This document shows positions 36,369 through 44,605 of a stretch of 64,000 bases of DNA, in pieces; the stretch's first letter is position 1, and every line of letters begins with the position of its first letter. The stretch is from Ruminococcus turbiniformis (GTDB taxonomy: Bacteria > Bacillota > Clostridia > Lachnospirales > Lachnospiraceae). The notes below the pieces were generated by a model. The model was not told the origin of the DNA, ran no database searches, and worked only from the letters and a program-made list of their open reading frames with translations. The translations under genes and the position numbers were made by a program. The stretch covers positions 50,637-114,636 of the forward strand of contig NZ_JAJEQX010000009.1 in assembly GCF_020687545.1 (NCBI RefSeq), written 5' to 3'.

Positions 36369-38132
36369 TCAGCTTTCTCTGTCCAGTTCCGTCCGGACAA
36401 TCTTATAATATTCTTTCGCATACCGGTACTGCCTCAGGGAATATTCCCCGAAGTCTACGCCCAGCTTCCGCTTGTATTCACACCAGTTGCTCCACAGCAG
36501 GCCGCAGACGGCGATGTAGCAGTAGATTTTGAGCCGCACCGGAGCGGGGCAGTTCCCGCCGAAATAAAAGTCAACAGCCTGGTCGATCTGTTCCCTGCTG
36601 TAGAAAGAGTAGATACAGAACATTGCGATATCCACATGAGGATCCTGCATCCCGGCATATTCCCAGTCGATAAGCCTTACTTTTTCTTTCCCTTCGGAAT
36701 CCGGGAAGAACAGAAAGTTGTCGGGAACCGCGTCGATATGCGTGAGGGATTCTTCCGGATGGAGAGAATCAATATAGGTCTTAAGAGCAAAGACCTCCTT
36801 TTTTGTCTTTTGGTAATCCTTGTATGCGGAAGGGGTTCCGTCCCAAAGTTCTTCATAAAAATCAATCTCTCCGAAAAGGTCAAACCGGTGGTCGACTTTC
36901 AGCTTCATTTCGTGAAAGCCGCGGAGCTTTGAAAAACACATTCGGACTTCTTCCGGATTCTTCGGATCACAGACGCGGGCGCCTTCCAGAAATTCGGTGA
37001 TTTTATAACCGTTGTCTGGATTCATGTATACAATATCGTCGCAGATATGCCTTCCACTGACTGCACTGTATACCTGCGCTTCCTGTTTCCGGCTGATCAG
37101 ACGGTCCGTACCCTCGCCCGGAATACGCATGATGTATTTTTTCCCTTTGCAGACGAAGAGGAAAGATCGGTTTGTCATTCCTTTTTTCAGAATTGTAATC
37201 TCCCGGATTTCTTTCATGGAAACTCCAAGTGCCTGAGCCGCAGTCATAACCGCATCAGACTTAAGCTGGCTGGAATGGCTGTCAAGCTCCCGGAGCTGTT
37301 CGTAAGTATTGATCTCCACTGCGGCCTTTGCAGGAACAACTCTGGCTGCCACTGTCATCCTGTCTTTTAGGTACAGAGCTTCCTCCCAGAAAGAGTGATC
37401 GTATCTGGAATCTGAGACGCAGTGTTTCAGACGTCTGCGGATGCCGGGGGCGTCATCAGCCGTGATATAGCTGATTCCCAGCATGGCGTTTCCGGGTTCG
37501 CTGTCAGATACCGTGACGAGTTCTGACTTCCGGTTGACGCGGACAGAGCTTCCGCGCTCCGGAGATTCGCTGACCATATACCAGGAATAGAGCTCGTGGG
37601 TTCTGAAAGGACTGGCAGCGCACCAGATGTCGCACGGAACGATGTAAGTGTTTGACAGATGCCCGGCTGCGAGCCAGAGGGAGTACAGATTGTTTTTAGA
37701 GGCATACTGGGTGTTTACGATCAGATCAACGCCGTAAAGGTCAATCAGGTATTCGTAGTGCTCCTTCATGAATCCGACAACAATATAGATTTCCCGGATG
37801 CCTGCCTCATGAAGCTGGCGTATGATCCGCTCGATCAATGGCTCGCCGTGTATTTCAAGAAGCCCTTTCGGCGTCTCCATATTGATGGGAACCATGCGCA
37901 TCCCGTAACCGGCCGCAAGTATCACGGCATTCTGCGGGGAGAGACGCTTCGTTTCCGATATGGCAGACGGAGTAGGCTTTAAACTGCCGTCCAGATATCC
38001 TCCGGCGGCAAGCGATTTGAGCGAACGGTTTACGATGCCAAGCGAGTGTCCGGATTTTTCAGACAAGTCCCGCTGAGTTGTATAGGGAAATGACATGAGT
38101 GCGTTCAAAATATCACATTCCTGAATGTTCAT
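36369..38132 (-). CDS. Winged-helix / LicC / LicA three-domain fusion
   Basis: A 587-residue protein starting at 38132 after AAGGAG. Residues 1-50 form a winged helix-turn-helix (MarR/IclR-like, 'TTQRDLSEKSGHSLGIVNRS'). Residues about 68-285 form a nucleotidyltransferase with AAGYGMRM (73-80) and TPKGLLEIHGEPL. Residues about 300-587 form a choline kinase with the Brenner motif H465-x-D467...N472 and the metal-binding D489 in LIDWEYAG. One chain could phosphorylate choline and convert it to CDP-choline, and the DNA-binding domain could sense pathway state. A perfect promoter and an inverted repeat around the start codon (38114-38191) fit autoregulation. The separate LicC follows after 10 bases. 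Confidence 0.85.
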   Translation of the reverse strand: MNIQECDILNALMSFPYTTQRDLSEKSGHSLGIVNRSLKSLAAGGYLDGSLKPTPSAISETKRLSPQNAVILAAGYGMRMVPINMETPKGLLEIHGEPLIERIIRQLHEAGIREIYIVVGFMKEHYEYLIDLYGVDLIVNTQYASKNNLYSLWLAAGHLSNTYIVPCDIWCAASPFRTHELYSWYMVSESPERGSSVRVNRKSELVTVSDSEPGNAMLGISYITADDAPGIRRRLKHCVSDSRYDHSFWEEALYLKDRMTVAARVVPAKAAVEINTYEQLRELDSHSSQLKSDAVMTAAQALGVSMKEIREITILKKGMTNRSFLFVCKGKKYIMRIPGEGTDRLISRKQEAQVYSAVSGRHICDDIVYMNPDNGYKITEFLEGARVCDPKNPEEVRMCFSKLRGFHEMKLKVDHRFDLFGEIDFYEELWDGTPSAYKDYQKTKKEVFALKTYIDSLHPEESLTHIDAVPDNFLFFPDSEGKEKVRLIDWEYAGMQDPHVDIAMFCIYSFYSREQIDQAVDFYFGGNCPAPVRLKIYCYIAVCGLLWSNWCEYKRKLGVDFGEYSLRQYRYAKEYYKIVRTELDRES

Positions 38133-38191
38133 GATTAATCTCCTTGTTATTTTTATGAACAACTAGATTATAATGTCATCTCAGGAATGTG
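38114..38191. promoter_or_regulatory. Inverted repeat around the licCA start, candidate self-operator
   Basis: CACATTCCTGA at 38114-38124 and its exact complement TCAGGAATGTG at 38181-38191 lie 56 bases apart. One copy sits inside the first codons of the gene and the other in the promoter spacer touching the -35 box. The inner copy is itself near-palindromic (CATTC-CT-GAATG). The arrangement suits binding by a dimeric winged-helix protein. Confidence 0.5.
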
Positions 38192-38195
38192 TCAA
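38167..38195 (-). promoter_or_regulatory. Perfect consensus sigma-A promoter of the lic operon
   Basis: Read on the minus strand, TTGACA (38190-38195) and TATAAT (38167-38172) are both perfect and are separated by exactly 17 bases. The start codon is 34 bases after the -10 box. So strong a promoter normally implies repression under some condition. Confidence 0.88.
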
Positions 38196-38213
38196 TGGAT
38201 TTCGGAAAGTATT

Positions 38214-39200
38214 TTAGAAAAATCGGGGATTGCCCCAGATTTTGGAAAAACAGTCCGGGGCAATGAGAAAGCTTTTGTATTTTATTCTGCGGAAAAGATC
38301 TTTTTTGAGAGAGTGCTTTTCAGCCAGAGCGGAAGAATAGTAATTTCTGAAAATATCGATAAGATATGTCTTGTACTTTTTGCTGCTGCTATCCTGGCTG
38401 CCCGCGATCTGAGCATAAAGAATAATGACCTGGGAGAGGATCTGTACAGCTACCATGGATGCGAGAATCTCTCTGCCGATAGAGCGGTAGTACCGGAAAA
38501 CCTCCTGGCGGGCTCTGACCGCGTCCAGCTTTTTTTCGGAAAAGATTTCCATTCCCGTACTGGAGGTGTGTCGGACATAACAGTAGAGCGGAGTATGGAC
38601 AGACACCGCCCGCTCTGTTTTGAGAAGAATATGGCACAGAAGCTCAAAATCTTCGCTGCACCGGAAGTCGGAAAAGCGGACTGAGTCAAAAAGCTCTGCG
38701 CGGAACAGCTTGTTCCAGAGAAAATCGCTGAGCCCTTCATTCCGGCAGAAAGAAGAAGCGATGCGGATATTTCCATCTTCGGACAGAAAACGGGGATACA
38801 TTTCCCTTCGTTCACCGGTAGTCTCGTTTTCGATCCATGCTCCGCATTCTGCAATATCAGCTCTGTGTTGAGTGAGCGTTTTCAGAAGAATCTCGATATA
38901 ATGCTCTGACACATAATCATCAGAATCAATAAACGCGATATATTTTCCGGAGGCTGTGTTGAGCGCTTCGTTTCTCGCGGAAGAAACACCTCCGTTTTCC
39001 TTATTAATAAAGCAGATGCGTCTGTCGTTTGCCTGAAACTCTCTGCAGATCTGTTCTGACTTGTCTGAAGAGCCGTCGTTGACAACGATAATTTCAAGGT
39101 GGGGGTATGTCTGATTCACTGCGGACTGGAGACATTTCCTTAAATGGGGTTCTGCATTATATACGGGAATGATAATACTGACCAGGTCGTTTCCTTTCAT
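38214..39200 (-). CDS. GT2 glycosyltransferase (EpsJ-like)
   Basis: A 328-residue enzyme preceded by AAGGAGG. The GT-A core is clear: SIIIPVYNAEPHLRKCL, VVNDGSSDKS, ENGGVSSARNEAL, and the metal-binding IDSDD at about 91-95. The last 100 residues are helical and probably bind membrane or acceptor. It precedes the lic operon on the same strand but that operon has its own promoter, so linkage is loose. It may add a sugar to the same polymer; specificity unknown. Confidence 0.85.
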   Translation of the reverse strand: MKGNDLVSIIIPVYNAEPHLRKCLQSAVNQTYPHLEIIVVNDGSSDKSEQICREFQANDRRICFINKENGGVSSARNEALNTASGKYIAFIDSDDYVSEHYIEILLKTLTQHRADIAECGAWIENETTGERREMYPRFLSEDGNIRIASSFCRNEGLSDFLWNKLFRAELFDSVRFSDFRCSEDFELLCHILLKTERAVSVHTPLYCYVRHTSSTGMEIFSEKKLDAVRARQEVFRYYRSIGREILASMVAVQILSQVIILYAQIAGSQDSSSKKYKTYLIDIFRNYYSSALAEKHSLKKDLFRRIKYKSFLIAPDCFSKIWGNPRFF

Positions 39201-39313
39201 AGATGCCCTCCTTTTTACTATATATTGCCTATTATATCGATATAAATATAAAGGTTTTGTAATGAAAAAGTGTAAATTGTGTGAAGCCTGAATAAAACCA
39301 GAGGCTAAAATAC

Positions 39314-39342
39314 TTGAATCCTGTCGGAGATTGTTGTACTAT
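39314..39342 (+). promoter_or_regulatory. Promoter of the second LCP gene
   Basis: TTGAAT at 39314-39319 and TACTAT at 39337-39342, 17-base spacer, 42 bases before ATG 39385. The divergent GT2 gene starts about 115 bases away; on its strand only a TATAAT (39231-39236) without a good -35 box is seen. Confidence 0.6.
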
Positions 39343-39384
39343 GGAGAACGTGTAAGAGATTATTTCTGAGAACAGGTGGAAAAG

Positions 39385-40758
39385 ATGTCAGCAAAAAACA
39401 GAAGAAGACAAAACAGAAGGCGGGGACGAAGAGCGCGCAGCCGGAAAGCAAGGCGGCTGAAGCCGATTCAGATCGTGCTCATATGTCTTGCCGCGGTTCT
39501 GGCCGTACTGGTGGGGACAGCAGTTTTTTATGTGGCTTCCAAGTGGGATAAGATTGACACGAATAATATCAGCGCGGAAGATATTATTATCAACCAGGAA
39601 GTGCGGGAGAATAAAAATGTGGATCTGGGCGAAGGATACACAAATGTAGCGATCTTTGGCGTGGACTCAAGAGACGGAAGTCTCGGAGAAGGAAACAGGA
39701 CAGACTGTATTATCGTGGCAAGCTTAAATAATGAGACGAAGGAAATCAAACTTGTCTCTGTTTACCGTGATACACTTCTTGATCTGTCGGAAGGAACTTA
39801 TCAGAAGTGCAACGGTGCTTACAGCTATGGCGGACCGGTTCTGGCGATCAATATGCTGAACATGAATCTGGACCTTGACATACAGGATTACGTGACAGTG
39901 GATTTCGGAGCGATTGCCGATGCAATCGACCTGCTGGGAGGCGTTGAGATTGAGCTGACAGAGGAGGAGCTGCCTTATCTGAACCAGTATCTGACTGAGA
40001 CGGCCCAGTCGGCGGGAAAACAGTCCTATTTTATAGGAACTCCCGGACTTCATACTCTGGACGGAGTGCAGGCAACTACATATGCAAGAATCCGCTCCAC
40101 AGCGGGGGGAGACTTTACCAGAACAGAACGGCAGCGCCATGTGATCGAGAAAATGTTTGAAAAGGCAAAGAGTGCGGACCTGGCTACGTTAAACGAAATT
40201 ATCGATAAAGTATTTCCCCAGGTGTCCACAAGCTTTACTCTGTCGGAAATCCTTTATTATGCATCAGCATACAGCGAGTATACGCTTGTCGGAAATATGG
40301 GATTCCCGCAGGACAATTACATGGAAACTCTTGCAGAGCTGGGAAGTGTGGTAATTCCGGATGATCTGGTTTCAAATGTGACGAAGCTTCATGAATTTCT
40401 GTATGGGACGACCGGGTATACTCCGTCGTCTACCGTATATACTGTAAATGACAATATCGCATACACGGTGAGTTCAGCACTTGCATCCTCGTCAGATACA
40501 GAGGAGACTTATGACGAGACCTACTATGACGATGGTACCGCATATTATGATGAGACATACAGCGACGGAACCTATGAGGGCGATTCGTATGATGATGGCT
40601 CTTCCGGGGGAGGTTATTATGATGAGAACGGAAATTATGTCGACAGCGGCGGAGGCGGAACCGGGGATGGATGGACGGATACCGGGGACGGAACCGGTCA
40701 GTCGGGAGGCGGAACGACAGATCCGGGTACCGGAATGGATCCGGGGACAGAGTGGTAA
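39385..40758 (+). CDS. LCP family wall-polymer ligase with Tyr/Asp/Gly-rich tail
   Basis: ATG 39385 is preferred over GTG 39376 because AGGTGG lies 5 bases before it. The 457-residue protein begins with about 28 mostly basic residues, one membrane helix (about 30-50), then an LCP domain (about 85-300) with VAIFGVDSRDG, SVYRDTLL, DAIDLLGGVEIEL and the Arg-rich YARIRSTAGGDFTRTERQ. It would attach teichoic acid or capsule to peptidoglycan. The last 85 residues form a low-complexity tail of Tyr, Asp, Gly and Thr that family members normally lack. It has its own promoter. Confidence 0.9.
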   Translation: MSAKNRRRQNRRRGRRARSRKARRLKPIQIVLICLAAVLAVLVGTAVFYVASKWDKIDTNNISAEDIIINQEVRENKNVDLGEGYTNVAIFGVDSRDGSLGEGNRTDCIIVASLNNETKEIKLVSVYRDTLLDLSEGTYQKCNGAYSYGGPVLAINMLNMNLDLDIQDYVTVDFGAIADAIDLLGGVEIELTEEELPYLNQYLTETAQSAGKQSYFIGTPGLHTLDGVQATTYARIRSTAGGDFTRTERQRHVIEKMFEKAKSADLATLNEIIDKVFPQVSTSFTLSEILYYASAYSEYTLVGNMGFPQDNYMETLAELGSVVIPDDLVSNVTKLHEFLYGTTGYTPSSTVYTVNDNIAYTVSSALASSSDTEETYDETYYDDGTAYYDETYSDGTYEGDSYDDGSSGGGYYDENGNYVDSGGGGTGDGWTDTGDGTGQSGGGTTDPGTGMDPGTEW

Positions 40759-40868
40759 AAGAATCCGGCAAGGGAAACGCTGTCCTGCGGTTGCGCGGAC
40801 TGTGCCGGAATATGTAATTATTCTGGACTTTTTGCCGCAAAGCGTGTATGATATAGAGAGGGTGAGCG

Positions 40869-40890
40869 GCAGGTCCGGCTGTGGACCTGC
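40869..40890 (+). other. Perfect 8-bp hairpin in the leader of the cohesin-domain gene
   Basis: GCAGGTCC (40869-40876) pairs with GGACCTGC (40883-40890) around six bases, 36 bases before the ATG at 40927 and without a T-run. It may stabilise the mRNA or be a regulatory leader. The remaining gap (40759-40868) has only weak -10-like sequence near 40852. Confidence 0.4.
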
Positions 40891-40926
40891 AGCAGTAAAT
40901 AATTAAACACAAAAAGAGGTATTCAC

Positions 40927-42339
40927 ATGAAAGTATTTAAGAGATTGGCGGGAGTGATTCTGGCGGTATGCCTTATGGTTCCGATGTTCGGATCGGTGGC
41001 GTTTGCAGCCGAGGGCGTTCTGATGTTTTCGGATCCTTCTACACAGGTAGGAGAAAACGTGAGCGTTGATCTTGTAGTGCAGTCGAGCACCGGAGAGACG
41101 GTCGGAGATGTGAGCGTGACAATGAACTATGATCCGGCAGTGCTGGAGTTTGTGAGCGGAGACGGTTTTACGGCTGACGGATCCGGAACGCTTACCTACA
41201 GCGGATCAGGCAGCAGTGCCGAACTGCGTGTGACAGCACAGTTCAGGGCTCTTTCAATGGGAACCGCAGCGATTTCGGTTACAGGCTATACGGCAGCTGT
41301 TTCTTCCGGAGAGGAACTGAATCTGGAGCTCGGTTCCTCAGCGATTACGATTGAAGCGGCTGCGGACGGAAGCACAACGGCGGAACCGTCTGATGCAGCA
41401 GAAACTTCCGGTGCAGCGGGAGAGACGACGGATGTTGTAGTTTCGGTAAACGGAACTGACTACAATTTTTCTGAAGCGTTTACAACGGCAGATATCCCGG
41501 AGGGGTTCTCTGAGACAACCGTGAACTTTAACGGGGCGGACAGAAAATTTGTTTCTAATGAGGCGGGTGTGACGCTCGGCTACCTTGTGGACAGCGCGGG
41601 AACGGGAAGCTTTTTCCTTTACAATTCGGAAAATGCGACATTTTCTCCGTATGTCCTGCTGAATATATCAGATACGACAGCGATCATACCGCTGAGTGAT
41701 GCGAGCGAGGTATCGCTTCCGGAAAACTATCAGCAGTCGGAACTTACGGTTGAGGATCAGCAGTTTCCGGTATGGTCTGATCCGACAGTGTCGGAAAGAT
41801 ATTATATTATCCACGCGCTGAATACGAGAACAGGAACAGAAGGCTTATATCAGTATGATACGGAGGACGGAACATACCAGTACTTCGAAGTCCCTGATCA
41901 GACAGAAGAAGAGTCCTCCGGCATTGCGCTTCCGGGCGCGCTGGGATCCTTTATCGGGGAACACATTATGATTGTTCTTGTGATCCTGGTTGTGATTATT
42001 CTGATTCTCCTCATTCTGATGATTATCTTTGCTGTAAAACTTGTGCATCGCAATCAGGAACTGGATGATCTTTATGATGAATATGATATCCCGTACGACG
42101 ATGAGGATACATCGGCTTCATCAAAAAAATCGGAAAAATCAGTGCCGCTGCCGGACAATGATGACGACTACAGCGATGATTATGACGATGACTATGATGA
42201 TGATGACTACGACGATGATTATGATGACGACTATGATGATGATTATGACGATGAAGAGGAGGAAGACCGGGACAGAGGAAAAAAGCAGAAAAAGTCTTCC
42301 GACGATGACGACTATAATATTGATTTCGTAGATCTGTAA
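40927..42339 (+). CDS. Cohesin-domain membrane protein with Asp-rich cytoplasmic tail
   Basis: A 470-residue protein: signal peptide (cut near AFA/AE, residue 28), a cohesin-like beta domain (about 30-145; 'VGENVSVDLVVQSSTGETVGDVSVTMNYDP' region and 'ALSMGTAAISV'), a Thr/Ala linker, and a second unknown outer domain (about 172-315). One strong membrane helix (about 347-373) and a very acidic tail follow; from 395 on the tail is mainly Asp and Tyr. By orientation the tail is cytoplasmic. Cohesin domains bind dockerins in cellulosomes and in other surface complexes. No dockerin is seen in the window. Its partner and function are unknown. Confidence 0.7.
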   Translation: MKVFKRLAGVILAVCLMVPMFGSVAFAAEGVLMFSDPSTQVGENVSVDLVVQSSTGETVGDVSVTMNYDPAVLEFVSGDGFTADGSGTLTYSGSGSSAELRVTAQFRALSMGTAAISVTGYTAAVSSGEELNLELGSSAITIEAAADGSTTAEPSDAAETSGAAGETTDVVVSVNGTDYNFSEAFTTADIPEGFSETTVNFNGADRKFVSNEAGVTLGYLVDSAGTGSFFLYNSENATFSPYVLLNISDTTAIIPLSDASEVSLPENYQQSELTVEDQQFPVWSDPTVSERYYIIHALNTRTGTEGLYQYDTEDGTYQYFEVPDQTEEESSGIALPGALGSFIGEHIMIVLVILVVIILILLILMIIFAVKLVHRNQELDDLYDEYDIPYDDEDTSASSKKSEKSVPLPDNDDDYSDDYDDDYDDDDYDDDYDDDYDDDYDDEEEEDRDRGKKQKKSSDDDDYNIDFVDL

Positions 42340-42360
42340 ATTTACAGTTCCGGAAAGACA

Positions 42361-42421
42361 GAGAGACAGAGAGCACTGGAAAAGCGGAAGCAGAAGCCAC
42401 GTGACAGCTGTCTCTCTTTTT
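42361..42421 (+). terminator. Terminator after the cohesin-domain gene
   Basis: GAGAGACAG (42361-42369) pairs with CTGTCTCTC (42408-42416), followed by TTTTTC. The long internal segment can pair partly (TGG with CCA). Confidence 0.75.
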
Positions 42422-42434
42422 CAACAATTATTTA

Positions 42435-42463
42435 TTGATTGTACACAGTTTTATCACAAAGCA
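42435..42463 (+). promoter_or_regulatory. Promoter of the HtrA gene
   Basis: TTGATT at 42435-42440 and TATGAT at 42458-42463, 17-base spacer, 51 bases before the ATG at 42514. Confidence 0.6.
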
Positions 42464-42513
42464 CATATATGATGGGCATATAACTTAGAAAAGACTAAAA
42501 GGCAGGTAAATTT

Positions 42514-43824
42514 ATGGATAATCAGTATAATTACTATAATCCAAATGAGAATTATCAATATGGAGGAGGATTTTCCGACGGACAGGATCATAATACATCC
42601 GGAAGCGGAGGCGGAAAGCGCCCGCGCAAAGGAGTGCCGAGAGCAGTGGCGGTTACCGGGTTTGCCATTCTGTTCGGTGTGGTTGCAAGTGCTGTTTTTC
42701 TTGCTTCAAATGTGATCGGAAGCAGACTGCTTGGCCTCGGCGGGGCGGCGGAGTCATCGGAGACGACCTCCGGACAGGTAAATAACGGATCCACTCTTTC
42801 CAGGTCGTCCAGTGTTGTGACATCGGATGTCTCGGATGTCGTGGAGGAGGTCATGCCTTCTCTTGTATCTATAACAAGTATGTCTGTTGAGGAGGTACAG
42901 AATTTCTTCGGCCAGTCTTATGAGAGGACGAGCCAGGGTGCCGGAACGGGAATTATTATCGGCGAGAATGAGTCTGAGCTGATGATTGTGACAAATGACC
43001 ATGTGGTTTCCGGAAGTGATACTTTGACCGTTACTTTTAGTGACCAGACGAGCGTGGAGGCGGATATCAAGGGCACAGATTCCAACTATGATGTGGCTGT
43101 GATTGCTGTCCAGATGTCTGCCATACCGGATAGCACCCGCAATGAGATCAAGGTGGCTACACTTGGTGATTCAACAGCACTGAAAGTAGGAGAGCCGGCT
43201 ATCGCGATCGGAAATGCTCTTGGATACGGCCAGTCCGTTACAACAGGAGTGATCAGTGCTCTGAACCGGCAGGTTACAACAACGAACAGTGAGACCGGGG
43301 AAGTACAGTCGAGCGGAGTGGAACTGATTCAGACAGACGCGGCGATCAATGGCGGAAACAGCGGCGGCGCTCTGGTGAATGTAAACGGAGAAGTGGTTGG
43401 AATTAATTCATCAAAGCAGGTCGGTGATACGGTGGAGGGAATCGGATATGCAATTCCGATCAGCGATGTGAGCGAACTGATTCAGAGTCTGATGAACCAG
43501 GAGACAAAGACGAGGGTATCTGAGGAAGACCGGGGCATGATCGGAATTACAGGGATCAGCGTTTCCGATGCATTCTCTCAGGAGATTGATATGCCGGCAG
43601 GCGTGTATGTGACGGAGATCACAGCCGGTGGTGGCGCGGAAGAGGCCGGAATGACCAGAGGATGTATTATTACCGGAATCAACGGAAGTACTGTGGACAG
43701 TATGGAAGCTCTTCAGCAGCAGCTTGAGTACTATGCGAAGGGCGAGACAGTGACACTTACGATTCAGGTGCCTCAGACAAATGGAGAATATAAGGAACAG
43801 ACGATTGATGTCACTTTGAAATAG
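42514..43824 (+). CDS. HtrA/DegP-like membrane serine protease with PDZ domain
   Basis: A 436-residue protein: a Tyr/Asn-rich N-terminus, one membrane helix (about 45-68), a trypsin-like domain with catalytic H163 (NDHVV), D193 (NYDVAV) and S283 (GGNSGGAL), and a C-terminal PDZ domain (about 335-430, 'GVYVTEITAGGGAEEAGM'). HtrA enzymes degrade misfolded proteins outside the membrane under stress. All catalytic residues are present. It has its own promoter and a strong terminator, and stands alone. Confidence 0.92.
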   Translation: MDNQYNYYNPNENYQYGGGFSDGQDHNTSGSGGGKRPRKGVPRAVAVTGFAILFGVVASAVFLASNVIGSRLLGLGGAAESSETTSGQVNNGSTLSRSSSVVTSDVSDVVEEVMPSLVSITSMSVEEVQNFFGQSYERTSQGAGTGIIIGENESELMIVTNDHVVSGSDTLTVTFSDQTSVEADIKGTDSNYDVAVIAVQMSAIPDSTRNEIKVATLGDSTALKVGEPAIAIGNALGYGQSVTTGVISALNRQVTTTNSETGEVQSSGVELIQTDAAINGGNSGGALVNVNGEVVGINSSKQVGDTVEGIGYAIPISDVSELIQSLMNQETKTRVSEEDRGMIGITGISVSDAFSQEIDMPAGVYVTEITAGGGAEEAGMTRGCIITGINGSTVDSMEALQQQLEYYAKGETVTLTIQVPQTNGEYKEQTIDVTLK

Positions 43825-43825
43825 A

Positions 43826-43845
43826 GTCCGAATCGTAATTCGGAC
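43826..43845. other. Short perfect hairpin after htrA
   Basis: GTCCGAA (43826-43832) pairs with TTCGGAC (43839-43845) one base after the htrA stop codon. With no T-run, it probably protects the 3' end or pauses polymerase before the main terminator. Confidence 0.45.
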
Positions 43846-43878
43846 GGGAAGAGCCTGAAAGTCTTGAATAAAAGCGGT

Positions 43879-43922
43879 AAAAGGAACCGGCAGATCTTTT
43901 GACAGACTGCCGGTTCCTTTTT
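43879..43922. terminator. Bidirectional terminator between htrA and the cotJ operon
   Basis: A 15-bp stem (AAAAGGAACCGGCAG at 43879-43893 with CTGCCGGTTCC then TTTTT at 43907-43922). The A-run and T-run flank it on both sides, so it ends both htrA (+) and cotJC (-). Confidence 0.93.
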
Positions 43923-44005
43923 GGCTGGCGGCAGGCCAAAGCCCGGATCTGCCCGGTACTCCGGCTGCCGTTTATGAGTGCTGCCTACAGGACGGTTCAG
44001 AGCGT

Positions 44006-44602
44006 CTATTTGTCAAATTCCGGATTGAAGGCATAGAAGTTGCGGCTGTCCAGACGGTCCTGGACAAGGCGCAGACTTTCGCCGAAACGCTGGTAGTGAA
44101 CAATCTCCCGCTGCCTTAAGAAACGGATCGGGTCGCATATCTCCGGATCTTTGACAAGACGGAGGATATTGTCGTACGTTGTCCGGGCTTTCTGTTCAGC
44201 GGCGAGATCCTCGTGGAGATCAGTGATGGGATCTCCTTTGGACTGGAAGACTGTTGCTGTCCAGGGTGTTCCGCTTGCGGCCTGGGGCCAGAGTGCCAGT
44301 GTGTGATCCACGTAGTAGGGTGCGAAGCCGGAGCGCTCGATCTCTTCGGGCGTGAGATCTTTTGTGAGCTGATAGACAATGGCGCAGATCATTTCCATGT
44401 GGGCAAGTTCTTCTGTGCCGATGTCTGTCAGTATTCCGGTGACTTCCTTATAAGGCATCGTATATCTCTGCGACAGATATCTCATGGAAGCTGCCAGTTC
44501 GCCGTCCGGCCCGCCGAACTGGGTGATGATGATCTGAGCAATTTTCGGATTTGTCTGCGTGATCTTTACCGGATACTGCAGTCTTTTTTCATAATTCCAC
44601 AT
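44006..44602 (-). CDS. cotJC: Spore coat protein CotJC, manganese-catalase-like
   Basis: A 198-residue ferritin-like helical protein of the Mn-catalase family. The metal-binding Glu/His residues appear in TEELAHMEM (about 64-72), EDLAAEQKARTTYDN (about 132-145) and IVHYQRF (about 167-174). It is smaller than true catalases (about 270 residues), as is usual for CotJC. It is deposited in the coat of the developing spore, where it may destroy peroxide. It follows cotJB by 3 bases on the minus strand. Confidence 0.93.
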   Translation of the reverse strand: MWNYEKRLQYPVKITQTNPKIAQIIITQFGGPDGELAASMRYLSQRYTMPYKEVTGILTDIGTEELAHMEMICAIVYQLTKDLTPEEIERSGFAPYYVDHTLALWPQAASGTPWTATVFQSKGDPITDLHEDLAAEQKARTTYDNILRLVKDPEICDPIRFLRQREIVHYQRFGESLRLVQDRLDSRNFYAFNPEFDK

Positions 44603-44605
44603 AAA

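Noticed and set aside
38214..39200. LicD phosphocholine transferase
   Set aside because: The protein has a clear GT2 core and none of the LicD WDDDID-type motif.
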